Origin: Ardenticatenaceae bacterium
GTDB lineage: Bacteria; Chloroflexota; Anaerolineae; Promineifilales; Promineifilaceae
Reading direction: 5' to 3'
Length of the DNA stretch: 64,000 bases
NCBI GenBank assembly: GCA_020634435.1
Contig: JACKBS010000010.1
Coordinates: 372,001 to 436,000, forward strand
This document shows, in pieces, positions 49,145 to 57,263 of the stretch (position 1 is its first letter; every line of letters starts with the position of its first letter). A program made the translations under genes and the position numbers. The notes under the pieces were generated by a model. That model did not search any database. It saw nothing but the letters and a program-made list of their open reading frames with translations, and was not told where the DNA came from.

Positions 49145-50034
49145 GGCATCCGCTCCGCTGCGGGGACAGACTCATCATAGATTTTTGGCGCGACTTCGCG
49201 GGCGTGCACTTCCAAATCCAGCACCACCTGGCTGGCTTCGGCCAACCCTTCCGGCCCTAATTCCACCAGATTGATTAGCTCAAAGTTGTCCTGGTGCAGG
49301 CTTTCATCTTGTGCTTCGTTGAGGATGACGCCGACGCCGGGCGCGTAATATTTGATTTCGTTGTCAACTGCGCCGATTTCGCCCTCGCGGATGGCCCACA
49401 CGTTGTCGAAGGTGCCAAAGGCCACGGTGACGGTTTCGCCAATCGCCACCGGCTCGGCCACAGACGGGTCTTCGTCAGGCCCGGAGGTGCCGATGTACCA
49501 GCGCGGCGTTTCCATGGTGACGGTAGCGGGCATGAGGATGCCCGGTTCGCCGCCGCTTTTTGCCCCCAGCCAGACGCTGTTGACATTGGTGAACTGGCCG
49601 CCTTCGTAATCTTCGGTGTAGCCACCCAAAATCCAGACGTTGCCATCTTTGTCGAGGGCCATGTAATCGAAGCCGATTTGGGCAATCTCACCTGAGTCGG
49701 TGGATTGGTCGAGCATGGCCACGGCGGGCACGCCGTCTATGATGCGGATGACGTCGGTCATGGTGGTGATGATTTGATGGGGCACTTCGCGCGAGCCCAC
49801 TTCGGTGGTGCCGCCGCGAATCCACTGCATACCGGGCTTGAGCGGATGGTAGGGGTTACTGCTGGTGGTGGGGTCTACAAAATTGGCGGGATCAAACTCA
49901 ACCTGGGTGGGTTCTGGCCCTTCATCCCCGCTTTGGCAGCCGATGAGCAGCCCGACGGTGAGCAGCAGAGCCAATAGAAGTAGGCGTAAGATACGGCCGT
50001 TTCCATACTGATTTTTTGCATTTGAAGTGAACAT
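49141..50034 (-). CDS. Lipoprotein, first gene of the ABC operon
   Basis: The 297-residue protein has a signal with lipobox 'GLLIGC' (Cys near residue 33) and an acidic linker. The rest is a beta-rich domain of about 250 residues ('NPYHPLKPGMQWIRGGTTEV', 'VTVAFGTFDNVWAIREGEI', 'NEIKYYAPGVGVILNEAQ'). The last part, 'YYAPGVGVI', is common in exported proteins that follow a TapB-like fold. The family is not recognised. It probably acts outside the membrane with the FtsX-type transporter encoded downstream, by binding substrate or as the passenger. AGGTAATTT precedes the ATG. Confidence 0.8.
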   Translation of the reverse strand: MFTSNAKNQYGNGRILRLLLLALLLTVGLLIGCQSGDEGPEPTQVEFDPANFVDPTTSSNPYHPLKPGMQWIRGGTTEVGSREVPHQIITTMTDVIRIIDGVPAVAMLDQSTDSGEIAQIGFDYMALDKDGNVWILGGYTEDYEGGQFTNVNSVWLGAKSGGEPGILMPATVTMETPRWYIGTSGPDEDPSVAEPVAIGETVTVAFGTFDNVWAIREGEIGAVDNEIKYYAPGVGVILNEAQDESLHQDNFELINLVELGPEGLAEASQVVLDLEVHAREVAPKIYDESVPAAERMP

Positions 50035-50150
50035 ATAAATTACCTCGCATATCTAAAAATTGGTTTGCTGAAGGTAATGTAATGTTCAACTTTAAGAAAA
50101 CGATGAAATGGGAGAATCTAAAATAGTGGGAGTTTGTTGGAGATCACCTG

Positions 50151-50186
50151 CAAACAAAAAGGCCAGCCAAGTGAATTTGGCTGGCC
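50151..50186 (-). terminator. Intrinsic terminator of the 2-oxoacid oxidoreductase operon
   Basis: Read on the minus strand: GGCCAGCCAA, loop ATTCAC, TTGGCTGGCC, then TTTTTG. The 10-bp stem is perfect. It follows the gamma-subunit stop by 25 bases. Confidence 0.93.
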
Positions 50187-50210
50187 TTGCTTAGAGATAA
50201 TATTTTTGAA

Positions 50211-50765
50211 TTATGCAGGCACACTTACCGGAACGGCCGTACGGAAACCAGCGTGCAGCACATCCAAGTTGCCCTGCAAGAACTGCTTTTTGTTCTCGGG
50301 CAGGTGGTCGTGGAGAGCCTCTTCAACGGCCGTTACCGGCAAAACCAGATTGCGGGCCAGCATTGCGCCAATCATGGCCATGTTGAGCATCTTCACCGTG
50401 CCAAACTCGGCCGCCAGGTCGTTGGCCGGAATGGGAACAATGTCGATGTCGCTGCGTGGCGCTTCCACTTCCACAATGCTGCTGTTGACAATGAGCAGCC
50501 CACCGGGCTTGACCAGTGGTGCATACTTGGCATACGACGGCTGGTTAAACACCATCGCAATGTCTGGTTGGGCCACGATAGGTGCACCAACCGGTTCATG
50601 GCTGATGATCACCGTGCAGTTGGCCGTACCGCCGCGCATTTCGGGGCCATAAGAGGGAATCCAGGTGACAAAACGGCCGTTGTCCATCCCCGCATAGGCC
50701 AACAGCTGGCCCGCAAACAAAACACCCTGGCCACCAAAGCCAGAAATAATGATTGAAGTTTCCAT
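50211..50765 (-). CDS. 2-oxoacid:ferredoxin oxidoreductase, gamma subunit
   Basis: The 184-residue protein matches the POR gamma domain: 'IIISGFGGQGVLFAGQLLAY', 'WIPSYGPEMRGGTANCTVI', 'DIAMVFNQPSYAKY', and 'NMAMIGAML'. With the alpha and beta subunits upstream it would complete a heteromeric enzyme that oxidatively decarboxylates 2-oxoacids to acyl-CoA, reducing ferredoxin. The start at ATG 50765 has GAGG nine bases upstream. In most clusters gamma lies next to alpha and beta; here an aminotransferase and a small unknown gene are inserted. A relic of this gene's 3' end occurs at 43.6 kb. Confidence 0.92.
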   Translation of the reverse strand: METSIIISGFGGQGVLFAGQLLAYAGMDNGRFVTWIPSYGPEMRGGTANCTVIISHEPVGAPIVAQPDIAMVFNQPSYAKYAPLVKPGGLLIVNSSIVEVEAPRSDIDIVPIPANDLAAEFGTVKMLNMAMIGAMLARNLVLPVTAVEEALHDHLPENKKQFLQGNLDVLHAGFRTAVPVSVPA

Positions 50766-50785
50766 TGTGTTAATCCTCATATCGT

Positions 50786-51124
50786 TTAGCTAGAACCCGA
50801 ACGAATGATGTGCTCATCCACCATGGTTTTTACCAGATCGCGCCGATGTTTTTCTCGCAAAGATTGAGACAACACATCCGCACTTTGCCCAACAGGATCG
50901 TGGCTGTAATCAGCCTCAACCTTGGCATCTGGTTGTTCATACCAAACAGTGACGGAAAACATATCGTTCTGTGGAACTGCTACTTCGCTAACCTGAATGA
51001 TGGTGTACTGTGTGCTCTGGGCGTCATTCAGAAAGGTGGCCAACTCGTTGCGGACCGCATTTTGCTGGGCCACAACATCTTGTGTTAGGTCAATCTGGCC
51101 GGAAAAAGTCTTGTAAACAATCAT
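50786..51124 (-). CDS. Small protein of unknown function in the oxidoreductase operon
   Basis: I do not recognise this 112-residue protein. It starts 'MIVYKTFSGQIDLTQDVVAQ' and has a predicted alpha/beta mix, a conserved-looking Tyr/Trp patch ('FSVTVWYEQPDAKVE') and a charged C-terminal helix ('LREKHRRDLVKTMVDEHI'). It has no Cys and no membrane span. AAGGAG precedes the ATG at eight bases. The gap to the gamma subunit is 20 bases. It may be an accessory factor of the oxidoreductase. Confidence 0.72.
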   Translation of the reverse strand: MIVYKTFSGQIDLTQDVVAQQNAVRNELATFLNDAQSTQYTIIQVSEVAVPQNDMFSVTVWYEQPDAKVEADYSHDPVGQSADVLSQSLREKHRRDLVKTMVDEHIIRSGSS

Positions 51125-51176
51125 CCTTCACGCTCCTTCTCAAAAGCACCCAGCTACAGGTATCTCTCGATTGATG

Positions 51177-52436
51177 CTACACAGGAACCGGGTCTAGCAC
51201 TTTCTCCAAAACGCGCCCCAAACGGCCGATTCCTTCCCAAATTTGCTCCGGTGAGGCGTTAGAGAAGTTAAGACGGAAGCTGTTGTGCTGCTGGTTGCTT
51301 TCTGGGTAGAAAGTCGCGCCGGGCACAAAAGCAACGTTATGGGCAATGGCTTCCTGGAGAACAGCCGTACTGTCTAATTCCTCTGGCAGCGTGACCCACA
51401 AGAAAAGGCCACCTTTGGGCTGGGTCCAGCGCACGCCGGGCGGGAATGATTCAGCCATAGCCGCCAGCATGATGTCGCGCCGTTCCCGGTAAACCTGCCG
51501 AATTTGCCGCACATGCTCGGTTAAGAAGCCATCTTTGGCCACTTCGTAGGCCACCATCTGCACAAAAGAACTGGTGTGCAAATCCATGCCTTGTTTAGCC
51601 ATTACGCAATGCTGAATCACACTGGCCGGAGCCACAATCCAGCCAAGCCGCAAGCCAGGGGCCAACGTCTTGGAAAACGTGCTCATGTAAATGACGTTGC
51701 CCTTGAAGTAGCTGTGTGGTTCATCATGAGTGGTGTATTGACGGCCGTTTAACTTATCCGCATCCAGCACTACCAACGGCGGCAAATGCTCGCGCTCAAA
51801 ACGCAGTTCACCGTACGGATCATCCTCGATAATCGGCACGCCATAATGATCAGCAATGTCGATCAGCGCCAAACGCCGTTCGTAAGACAGGGTTACACCG
51901 CCGGGATTCTGGAAGTTGGGCAGCACGTACATGAATTTTGGTCCACCGCACAGCGCTTCTTCCAATTTATCAACCCGCAGGCCGTCATCGTCGATTGGGA
52001 CGGTGGTGAACTCGGCCTGGTAAGCCCGCCACGCTTGTAACGCGCCCAGGTAGGTTGGCTGCTCAGTCAGAATCAGATCGCCGGGGTTGATCAGCAGCTT
52101 GCCAATCAGGTCTAGTGCCTGCTGCGAGCCGCTGGTGATAAGCACATTGTCTACCGAGGCTTCAATGCCATAGCGCCCCATCTTTTCCACAATGAGTTCG
52201 CGCAGTGGCAAATAGCCTTCGGTGGTGCTGTACTGCAATGCCTGGCTGCCGTGCTGGCGCAAAACGCGGCTACTGGCCGCCTCAAACGCCTCCACGGGGA
52301 ACATTTCGGGCGCAGGCAAGCCCCCGGCAAAGGAAATAATTTCTGGCTTCTGCGTTAGCTTAAGCAGTTCGCGAATCATTGAACTGCCCATGCGCTGCGT
52401 CCGTTGCGCATACCGATGATGCCAGGGGGTGCTCAT
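51177..52436 (-). CDS. PLP-dependent aminotransferase (2-aminoadipate type)
   Basis: The 419-residue fold-type I aminotransferase resembles LysN and the MocR catalytic domain without the DNA-binding part. Signatures are 'MIRELLKLTQKPEIISFAGG', 'LITSGSQQALDLIGKLL' (phosphate binding), 'YVLPNFQNPGGVTLS', the Asp in 'PIIEDDPYGELRF', the Schiff-base Lys in 'YMSTFSKTLAPGLRLGW', and the late 'SFRLNFSNAS' with the substrate Arg. It would turn an amino acid into its 2-oxoacid, which the adjacent oxidoreductase can oxidise. The start overlaps the beta-subunit stop by four bases, a sign of coupling. Confidence 0.92.
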   Translation of the reverse strand: MSTPWHHRYAQRTQRMGSSMIRELLKLTQKPEIISFAGGLPAPEMFPVEAFEAASSRVLRQHGSQALQYSTTEGYLPLRELIVEKMGRYGIEASVDNVLITSGSQQALDLIGKLLINPGDLILTEQPTYLGALQAWRAYQAEFTTVPIDDDGLRVDKLEEALCGGPKFMYVLPNFQNPGGVTLSYERRLALIDIADHYGVPIIEDDPYGELRFEREHLPPLVVLDADKLNGRQYTTHDEPHSYFKGNVIYMSTFSKTLAPGLRLGWIVAPASVIQHCVMAKQGMDLHTSSFVQMVAYEVAKDGFLTEHVRQIRQVYRERRDIMLAAMAESFPPGVRWTQPKGGLFLWVTLPEELDSTAVLQEAIAHNVAFVPGATFYPESNQQHNSFRLNFSNASPEQIWEGIGRLGRVLEKVLDPVPV

Positions 52437-53242
52437 TTTTTGGCTCCTTTACGGCCGTTTAGCCGCTCATCCACTTTGTAATCACCCAGCGGATAGAAGG
52501 GGACCATCTCACTTTCGACCCAGGCCAATGCTTCATTGGGGGTCATGCCCCAGTTGGTTGGGCAAGAGGAGAGCAGTTCGACCACGCTAAAGCCCAGATT
52601 GTCGATCTGCGCTTCAAAGGCGGTGCGAATAGCTTTCTTAGCTTGCAGCACGTGGCGGGCATCATGCAAACTGCGCCGGACACTGTAAACGGTACCTGGC
52701 AGTTGGGCTAGCAACTCAGCCATGTGGATGGGTTGTCCGGCCAGCTGGGCATCACGGCCAAAGGGGGACGAGGTGGTTTTTTGACCCAATAGGCTGGTTG
52801 GGGCCATCTGCCCACCCGTCATGCCGTAAATGGCGTTGTTAACAAAGATAACGGTGATTTTTTCGCCACGGGCCGCAGCATGAATAATTTCGGCCGTACC
52901 GATAGAGGCCAAATCGCCATCACCCTGGTAGGTAAAGACAATTTTGCCTGGATTGACGCGCTTGACGCCAGTGGCCATCGCGGGTGCACGCCCATGTGCC
53001 GCTTCACAAGCGTCCACATCAAAATAGTTATACGAAAAAACGGAACAACCTACGGATGACACCAGAATGGTATCTTCGCGGATATCGAGCTCGTCCAGCA
53101 CTTCGGCCACGATGCGATGGGCGGTGCCATGTGTGCAGCCGGGGCAGTAGTGCGTAGAAACGTTACACAGGCTAGACGGCCGTTCGTAAGTAATTTTTTC
53201 TAAATGTTGAATGTTATTCTGCTGAAAAACAACTGTGTCCAT
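52433..53242 (-). CDS. 2-oxoacid:ferredoxin oxidoreductase, beta subunit
   Basis: The 269-residue protein is the TPP-binding beta subunit. The Cys-x-x-Cys-like 'HYCPGCTHGTAHRI' begins the domain, 'GCSVFSYNYFDVDACEAAHG' follows, and the TPP/Mg motif is 'FTYQGDGDLASIGTAEIIHA' with 'VIFVNNAIYGMTGGQMAPTS'. Members of this group act on pyruvate, 2-oxoglutarate or branched-chain 2-oxoacids. The subunit sizes here (alpha about 355, beta about 270, gamma about 184, ferredoxin 95) fit the 2-oxoisovalerate or 2-oxoglutarate type better than pyruvate. GGAGAAC precedes the ATG. Confidence 0.93.
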   Translation of the reverse strand: MDTVVFQQNNIQHLEKITYERPSSLCNVSTHYCPGCTHGTAHRIVAEVLDELDIREDTILVSSVGCSVFSYNYFDVDACEAAHGRAPAMATGVKRVNPGKIVFTYQGDGDLASIGTAEIIHAAARGEKITVIFVNNAIYGMTGGQMAPTSLLGQKTTSSPFGRDAQLAGQPIHMAELLAQLPGTVYSVRRSLHDARHVLQAKKAIRTAFEAQIDNLGFSVVELLSSCPTNWGMTPNEALAWVESEMVPFYPLGDYKVDERLNGRKGAKK

Positions 53243-53263
53243 GATTTGTTCTCCACCTTTCGC

Positions 53264-54331
53264 CTAAACGGCAACGGCTAACTGTTCTAGCAAAGCTTCT
53301 GCTTCGTGTTCCACTTCTTCCGGCAGCGGGATGCGCCCGCCAATCCGACCCAGGAACTTCACGGGTTTGTGAATACCAGCCACCATGCGCACATCGTGCA
53401 GCATCTGTCCGGCATTCATTTCCACCACGAACAATGCTTTGCTTCTTTCGGACACTTCGGCGAGGGCGTCTTCGGGGAATGGCCACAGGGTGATGGGCCG
53501 GAACAGACCTACCTTGAGCCCCTGACGACGAAGCCGCTGAACGGCCGTTTGCGCCACCCGTGCGGCCGTTCCAAACGCGACCACAACCACGTCGGCATCT
53601 TCCACAAACTGGGTGTCGTACCGCACTTCTTCCCGCTGAATCTGGGCAAGTTTGGCCTGAAGCTTATGGTTTAGCGCTTCCAATCCTTCCACGCCCATGT
53701 ACAGCGAGTTCACTAGATTGCGTTCCCGGTTAAACGCGCCGGTTAGAGCCCAAGACGGCCGTTCAAACGGCAGGTCGCGCATCGGGGGTAGTTCAGCCGG
53801 TTCCATCATCTGGCCAATGGCGCCATCCGCCACCACAAAGACCAGTGTGCGATATTTGTCGGCCAGGTCAAAGGCCAACACGGTCAGGTCAATTGCTTCC
53901 TGCACATTGGCCGGAGCCAATACGATGGGATGAAAATCGCCATGACCAGCTGTTTTAGTCACCTGGTTGTAATCAGATTGGCTGGGCTGGATGTTGCCCA
54001 GGCCCGGCCCACCGCGCATCACGTCGATGATCACCGCCGGAACTTCGGAACCGGCGATGTAGCTCAAGCCTTCCTGCATCAGGCTGATGCCAGGGCTGCT
54101 AGAAGACGTCATCACGCGTACGCCAGAGGCAGCGGCCCCATACACCATGTTGATGGCCGCTACTTCACTCTCCGCCTGCAAGAAAACACGATCAAGCTCG
54201 ATCATGCGGCGGGACATATGCTCTAATAATTCAGTTTGGGGGGTAATGGGATAGCCAAAATAGGCTTCGCACCCGGCACGAATGGCCGCTTCAGCAAAGG
54301 CTACATTCCCTTTAAGCAACTGCTTCGACAT
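53264..54331 (-). CDS. 2-oxoacid:ferredoxin oxidoreductase, alpha subunit
   Basis: The 355-residue protein matches the alpha subunit, with 'AIRAGCEAYFGYPITPQTEL', 'AESEVAAINMVYGAAASGVR', 'MTSSSSPGISLMQEGLSYIAG', and 'RGGPGLGNIQPSQSDYNQ'. The C-terminal half ('DVVVVAFGTAARVAQTAVQ') is the domain II expected after the pyrimidine-binding part. It works with beta and gamma to form acyl-CoA from 2-oxoacids with ferredoxin as acceptor. It overlaps the ferredoxin gene by 20 bases and is followed by the beta gene after 21 bases. Confidence 0.94.
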   Translation of the reverse strand: MSKQLLKGNVAFAEAAIRAGCEAYFGYPITPQTELLEHMSRRMIELDRVFLQAESEVAAINMVYGAAASGVRVMTSSSSPGISLMQEGLSYIAGSEVPAVIIDVMRGGPGLGNIQPSQSDYNQVTKTAGHGDFHPIVLAPANVQEAIDLTVLAFDLADKYRTLVFVVADGAIGQMMEPAELPPMRDLPFERPSWALTGAFNRERNLVNSLYMGVEGLEALNHKLQAKLAQIQREEVRYDTQFVEDADVVVVAFGTAARVAQTAVQRLRRQGLKVGLFRPITLWPFPEDALAEVSERSKALFVVEMNAGQMLHDVRMVAGIHKPVKFLGRIGGRIPLPEEVEHEAEALLEQLAVAV

Positions 54332-54599
54332 GTGCTAGTGTCTCCTTCATTTCAAATTTAGGATAGCTTGCCTGTTTTTGCGGCAGATCGCGGAATACAG
54401 TGATGCAGCCGTCGGGGCAAACCACGGCGCACAAGGCACAACCGGTACAGTCGTGCAGCGGATCGACAAACATCGCCGGTCGGTATCCCTTTGTATTCAA
54501 GCTTTCAGCCAATTGGATAACATTCTGAGGACAAGCGGGGCGGCACAGTTCACATCCCTTGCAACGTTCGGCATCTATGACAATACGTCCAGTAGCCAT
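54312..54599 (-). CDS. 2x[4Fe-4S] ferredoxin, delta subunit
   Basis: The 95-residue protein has two Cys clusters for [4Fe-4S] centres: 'CKGCELCRPACP' and 'CTGCALCAVVCPDG'. It is the first gene of the oxidoreductase operon and is likely the delta subunit or immediate electron acceptor of the complex. The C-terminal 20 residues are encoded in the overlap with the alpha subunit gene. GGAGG-like 'GAGG' precedes the ATG. The neighbours on the right (focA side) are separated by a terminator, so this is the operon's start. Confidence 0.95.
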   Translation of the reverse strand: MATGRIVIDAERCKGCELCRPACPQNVIQLAESLNTKGYRPAMFVDPLHDCTGCALCAVVCPDGCITVFRDLPQKQASYPKFEMKETLAHVEAVA

Positions 54600-54672
54600 C
54601 TATAGAAACCTCCATAGTTTTGTTAAGAGAAAACAGGAAATAGTGGGTTTTGATTTCTTGTTCTCTGGAAAT

Positions 54673-54711
54673 AAAAAGGACCTACCAGAATATAAAAAAA
54701 CTGGTCGGCCC
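54673..54711 (-). terminator. Intrinsic terminator of the formate/nitrite channel gene
   Basis: Read on the minus strand: GGGCCGACCAG, a 12-base loop, CTGGTAGGTCC, then TTTTTATTT. The 11-bp stem has one mismatch and one G-U pair. It separates the channel gene from the oxidoreductase operon. Confidence 0.85.
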
Positions 54712-54853
54712 TAGGTTTATTAACGATCAAGGCATTTTTCCAACGCCAAAAGTATGCAGTTTTAACTATTTTCTATGTAGTGACTATGTGCCCTTATCGT
54801 TGTGAAGAATGTCATAACAGGAAAATGGCACTACTGGACCCCATCCTGGCCAG

Positions 54854-55735
54854 CTACTTGTTATCAATCGAGGGGGCACCGGTCCAGGTGGGCCGCAGGT
54901 AAATAAACCAGTAAGCCAGCCCCACCATGAGCGCCCCGCCAATGATGTTGCCCAGTGTAACGGGCAGCAAATTGCGCAAGAAAAAGTTGCTCCAGGTCAG
55001 GTTGGCAAAGGCGTCGGCGCTGCTGCCGATCTGGCTCCAAAAATCGGCAGGGGCGGTGTTTTTCACCAAAAGCCCCATGGGAATGAAATACATGTTGGCC
55101 ACGCTGTGCTCAAACCCGGCGGCAACGAAGGCGGTAACGGGAAAGATGATGGAGAGAATCTTGTCGGTGGCGCTGCGGCCGCCCAGGCAGAGCCAAACAG
55201 CCAGGCAAACCAGCGCATTGCACATTACGCCCAGCACCAGTGCCTGACCAAACGCCAGGTTCACCTTGGCATTGGCAATGTTGAGCACATTTTGCCCGAT
55301 TGCGCCATTGGCAAAGGTGTACTGTTTACTCCACAGCATCATAACGGCCGTTGCCACCGACCCTACAAAATTACCAACGTACACAATGCTCCAGTTACGC
55401 AGCAATTGCCGGGTCGTTATCTTGCCATCAGCCCAGGCCATCACAATCAGGTTGTTGCCCGTAAACAGCTCTGCTCCGGCACCAACCACCAGGATAAGGC
55501 CCAGGCAAAAAACCAGGCCGCTCAGCAACTTATTAAGGCCAAATGGCAGCGTGCTGCCTGTGGTCGCCGTTGTGGCAAAAATGGCTCCCAGAGCAATAAA
55601 AGCCCCGGCCAATACAGCCAGGGCAAAAATTCGGAAGGGGCCGAGAGTGGCTTTGGCTACTCCGGTCCTCTCAGCCTTACGCGCCATGTCACGAGGTACC
55701 AGCGCATCAAAATTGAAGCCTGTACTATCTTGCAT
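54854..55735 (-). CDS. Formate/nitrite transporter family channel
   Basis: The 293-residue protein has the FNT signatures: 'LAGAFIALGAIFATTATTG', 'FCLGLILVVGAGAELFTGNN', 'NWSIVYVGNFVGSVATAVMM', and 'MCNALVCLAVWLCLGGRSAT'. Six spans are expected, and the family forms pentameric channels in the cytoplasmic membrane. Substrates include formate, nitrite and hydrosulfide. The N-terminal extension of about 30 residues is slightly long for FocA. The family's central His is seen in 'AAGFEHSVANMYFIP'. A GAGG-like RBS lies somewhat far upstream. Confidence 0.93.
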   Translation of the reverse strand: MQDSTGFNFDALVPRDMARKAERTGVAKATLGPFRIFALAVLAGAFIALGAIFATTATTGSTLPFGLNKLLSGLVFCLGLILVVGAGAELFTGNNLIVMAWADGKITTRQLLRNWSIVYVGNFVGSVATAVMMLWSKQYTFANGAIGQNVLNIANAKVNLAFGQALVLGVMCNALVCLAVWLCLGGRSATDKILSIIFPVTAFVAAGFEHSVANMYFIPMGLLVKNTAPADFWSQIGSSADAFANLTWSNFFLRNLLPVTLGNIIGGALMVGLAYWFIYLRPTWTGAPSIDNK

Positions 55736-55783
55736 ATATTTGGAATCCTCTGCTTTAAATTTGGTTAATCTTGCCGGCTGGCC

Positions 55784-56113
55784 CTACGATACAGCAACCG
55801 ACAGCTCTTGCCGTCGGCTAAGGTTCCCAGCAATGAAGCTCGGGGTACGATCCCAGGTTTCTATCTGCACGGTTTGCATCGTTTCCGTCAGGTAAATTTT
55901 CCCGGCACCAGCATCGTACTCATCAATGTAGTCTGTGGGGACAAAAAAGCGGGTGGCAAACTCGACACTCCACACTTCCAGATAGCTGGCATAAAGACGC
56001 AGCTCTGGGTTCACACCGTCTTGCCGGAAGTGAATCCGCAAAACATCACCAAGGTGGATGTCGTCAGCCGTAAAAACTTTGTCGTACTTCTTAAAATGCA
56101 TATTTTCTTCCAT
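55784..56113 (-). CDS. Small protein of unknown function
   Basis: This 109-residue protein is not recognised. It has no signal and no membrane span. It starts 'MEENMHFKKYDKVFTADDIH' and then has beta-rich stretches ('LGDVLRIHFRQDGV', 'ELRLYASYLEVWSVEFATRF', 'GKIYLTETMQTVQIETWD'), which resemble a PRC-barrel-like or DUF2171-like fold by eye. GAGGGAG precedes the ATG. It lies 48 bases before the channel gene on the same strand, so co-transcription is possible. Confidence 0.6.
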   Translation of the reverse strand: MEENMHFKKYDKVFTADDIHLGDVLRIHFRQDGVNPELRLYASYLEVWSVEFATRFFVPTDYIDEYDAGAGKIYLTETMQTVQIETWDRTPSFIAGNLSRRQELSVAVS

Positions 56114-56200
56114 GAAAAATTCTCCCTCTTTGCTGGTATTTTCTTAGCGGTACGGTCGTTCGTGAAGTGACAAAAGTAAACAAACCCAAGACCAATGTCG

Positions 56201-57190
56201 TCAAGGCTGTGGTGGTTGATCAGAAAGCGAAGCCAGGCCGGGCAGCGGACCAACCGAGGCAGCATAGCGCACCCCATTGCGAATAGCTTCGGCTACCATT
56301 TCCACGGCCAGATTGGCCACTGTATCAAACGGTGCCTCCACCTGGGAGGTGGCCAGCGCATACGCTGTATCACCATCATGGGTCGTATGCACCGGACGAA
56401 TGGCGATGGCAAACCCATCGTGGGCGCGCTGCGCCAGCCGATGAACTTCCACCTTGCTCAATTTAGCATTGGTAAAGACCACCACCAGCGTCGTGTTAGT
56501 GCCAACCGGTGATTGTGGTAGTTGCGAAAAAACGCGATGCGGATTTTCTTCAACCAGCCAACGGCCGTTACCCAATCTTGCCCCCGCCAGCACCGTACCA
56601 TCTTCATTGACCACATCGCCAATAGCGTTTACCACTGCACCTGCGCCAACCACCAACCCATCCATCTCGATGCTGCTCAGGCCAAAACCGCCCTTCATGA
56701 TGGCCTGAAAACCACCCCACTTGCCCACCGACACGCCTGCCCCCGCACCAACGTTACCCTGCGCAACGGCCGTATCCGTCGCATTTTGGCACGCCTGGTA
56801 ACCCATCACAGCATCTGGCGGATGCTGACCTTCGTTCATAAACAGGTCATAGACAACGGCCGTTGGTACCAACGGCACCTTGCGAATGGGTGTTGTATGA
56901 CCAATATCATGATCTGCCAGGTAGCGCATCGCGCCGTCGGCCGTAGCCAGCCCAAAGGCGCTGCCGCCCGTGAGCATAACAGCATGGACAAACTGGATGG
57001 GTTTGTCTGGCTGCAAAAGCACCGCTTCCCGACTCCCTGGCGCTGGACCGCGCACATCTACACTGGCAACCGTTTCCGGTGGGCATAGAAAAACTGTACA
57101 CCCTGTATGATGTTCTTGATTTGTGGCATGACCAATTTTCAGTCCGGCTAAATTCAAACTCCCCTCCCCACTTTCTATCTCTTCACTCAT
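56201..57190 (-). CDS. P1 (S58) family peptidase, DmpA-like
   Basis: The 329-residue protein matches the DmpA/P1 family of aminopeptidases that self-cleave into two chains. Key points are 'LKIGHATNQEHHTGCTVFLC', 'HAVMLTGGSAFGLATADGAM', 'GNVGAGAGVSVGKWGGFQA', and 'GTNTTLVVVFTNAKLSKVEV', where the nucleophile of the beta chain is expected. Members remove N-terminal residues from peptides or cleave amides and esters. The start is uncertain: ATG 57190 lies in a repeat-like run (AAAGTGAAAAGTTAAAAGTG) without an RBS, and a TTG near residue 12 with GGAGGGGAG upstream might be the real start. Confidence 0.85.
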   Translation of the reverse strand: MSEEIESGEGSLNLAGLKIGHATNQEHHTGCTVFLCPPETVASVDVRGPAPGSREAVLLQPDKPIQFVHAVMLTGGSAFGLATADGAMRYLADHDIGHTTPIRKVPLVPTAVVYDLFMNEGQHPPDAVMGYQACQNATDTAVAQGNVGAGAGVSVGKWGGFQAIMKGGFGLSSIEMDGLVVGAGAVVNAIGDVVNEDGTVLAGARLGNGRWLVEENPHRVFSQLPQSPVGTNTTLVVVFTNAKLSKVEVHRLAQRAHDGFAIAIRPVHTTHDGDTAYALATSQVEAPFDTVANLAVEMVAEAIRNGVRYAASVGPLPGLASLSDQPPQP

Positions 57191-57263
57191 CACTTTTAAC
57201 TTTTCACTTTGTAGTGTGTTTGATATGCTCGCGAAAATGGCTATACGAATTTAGCTATCACTA

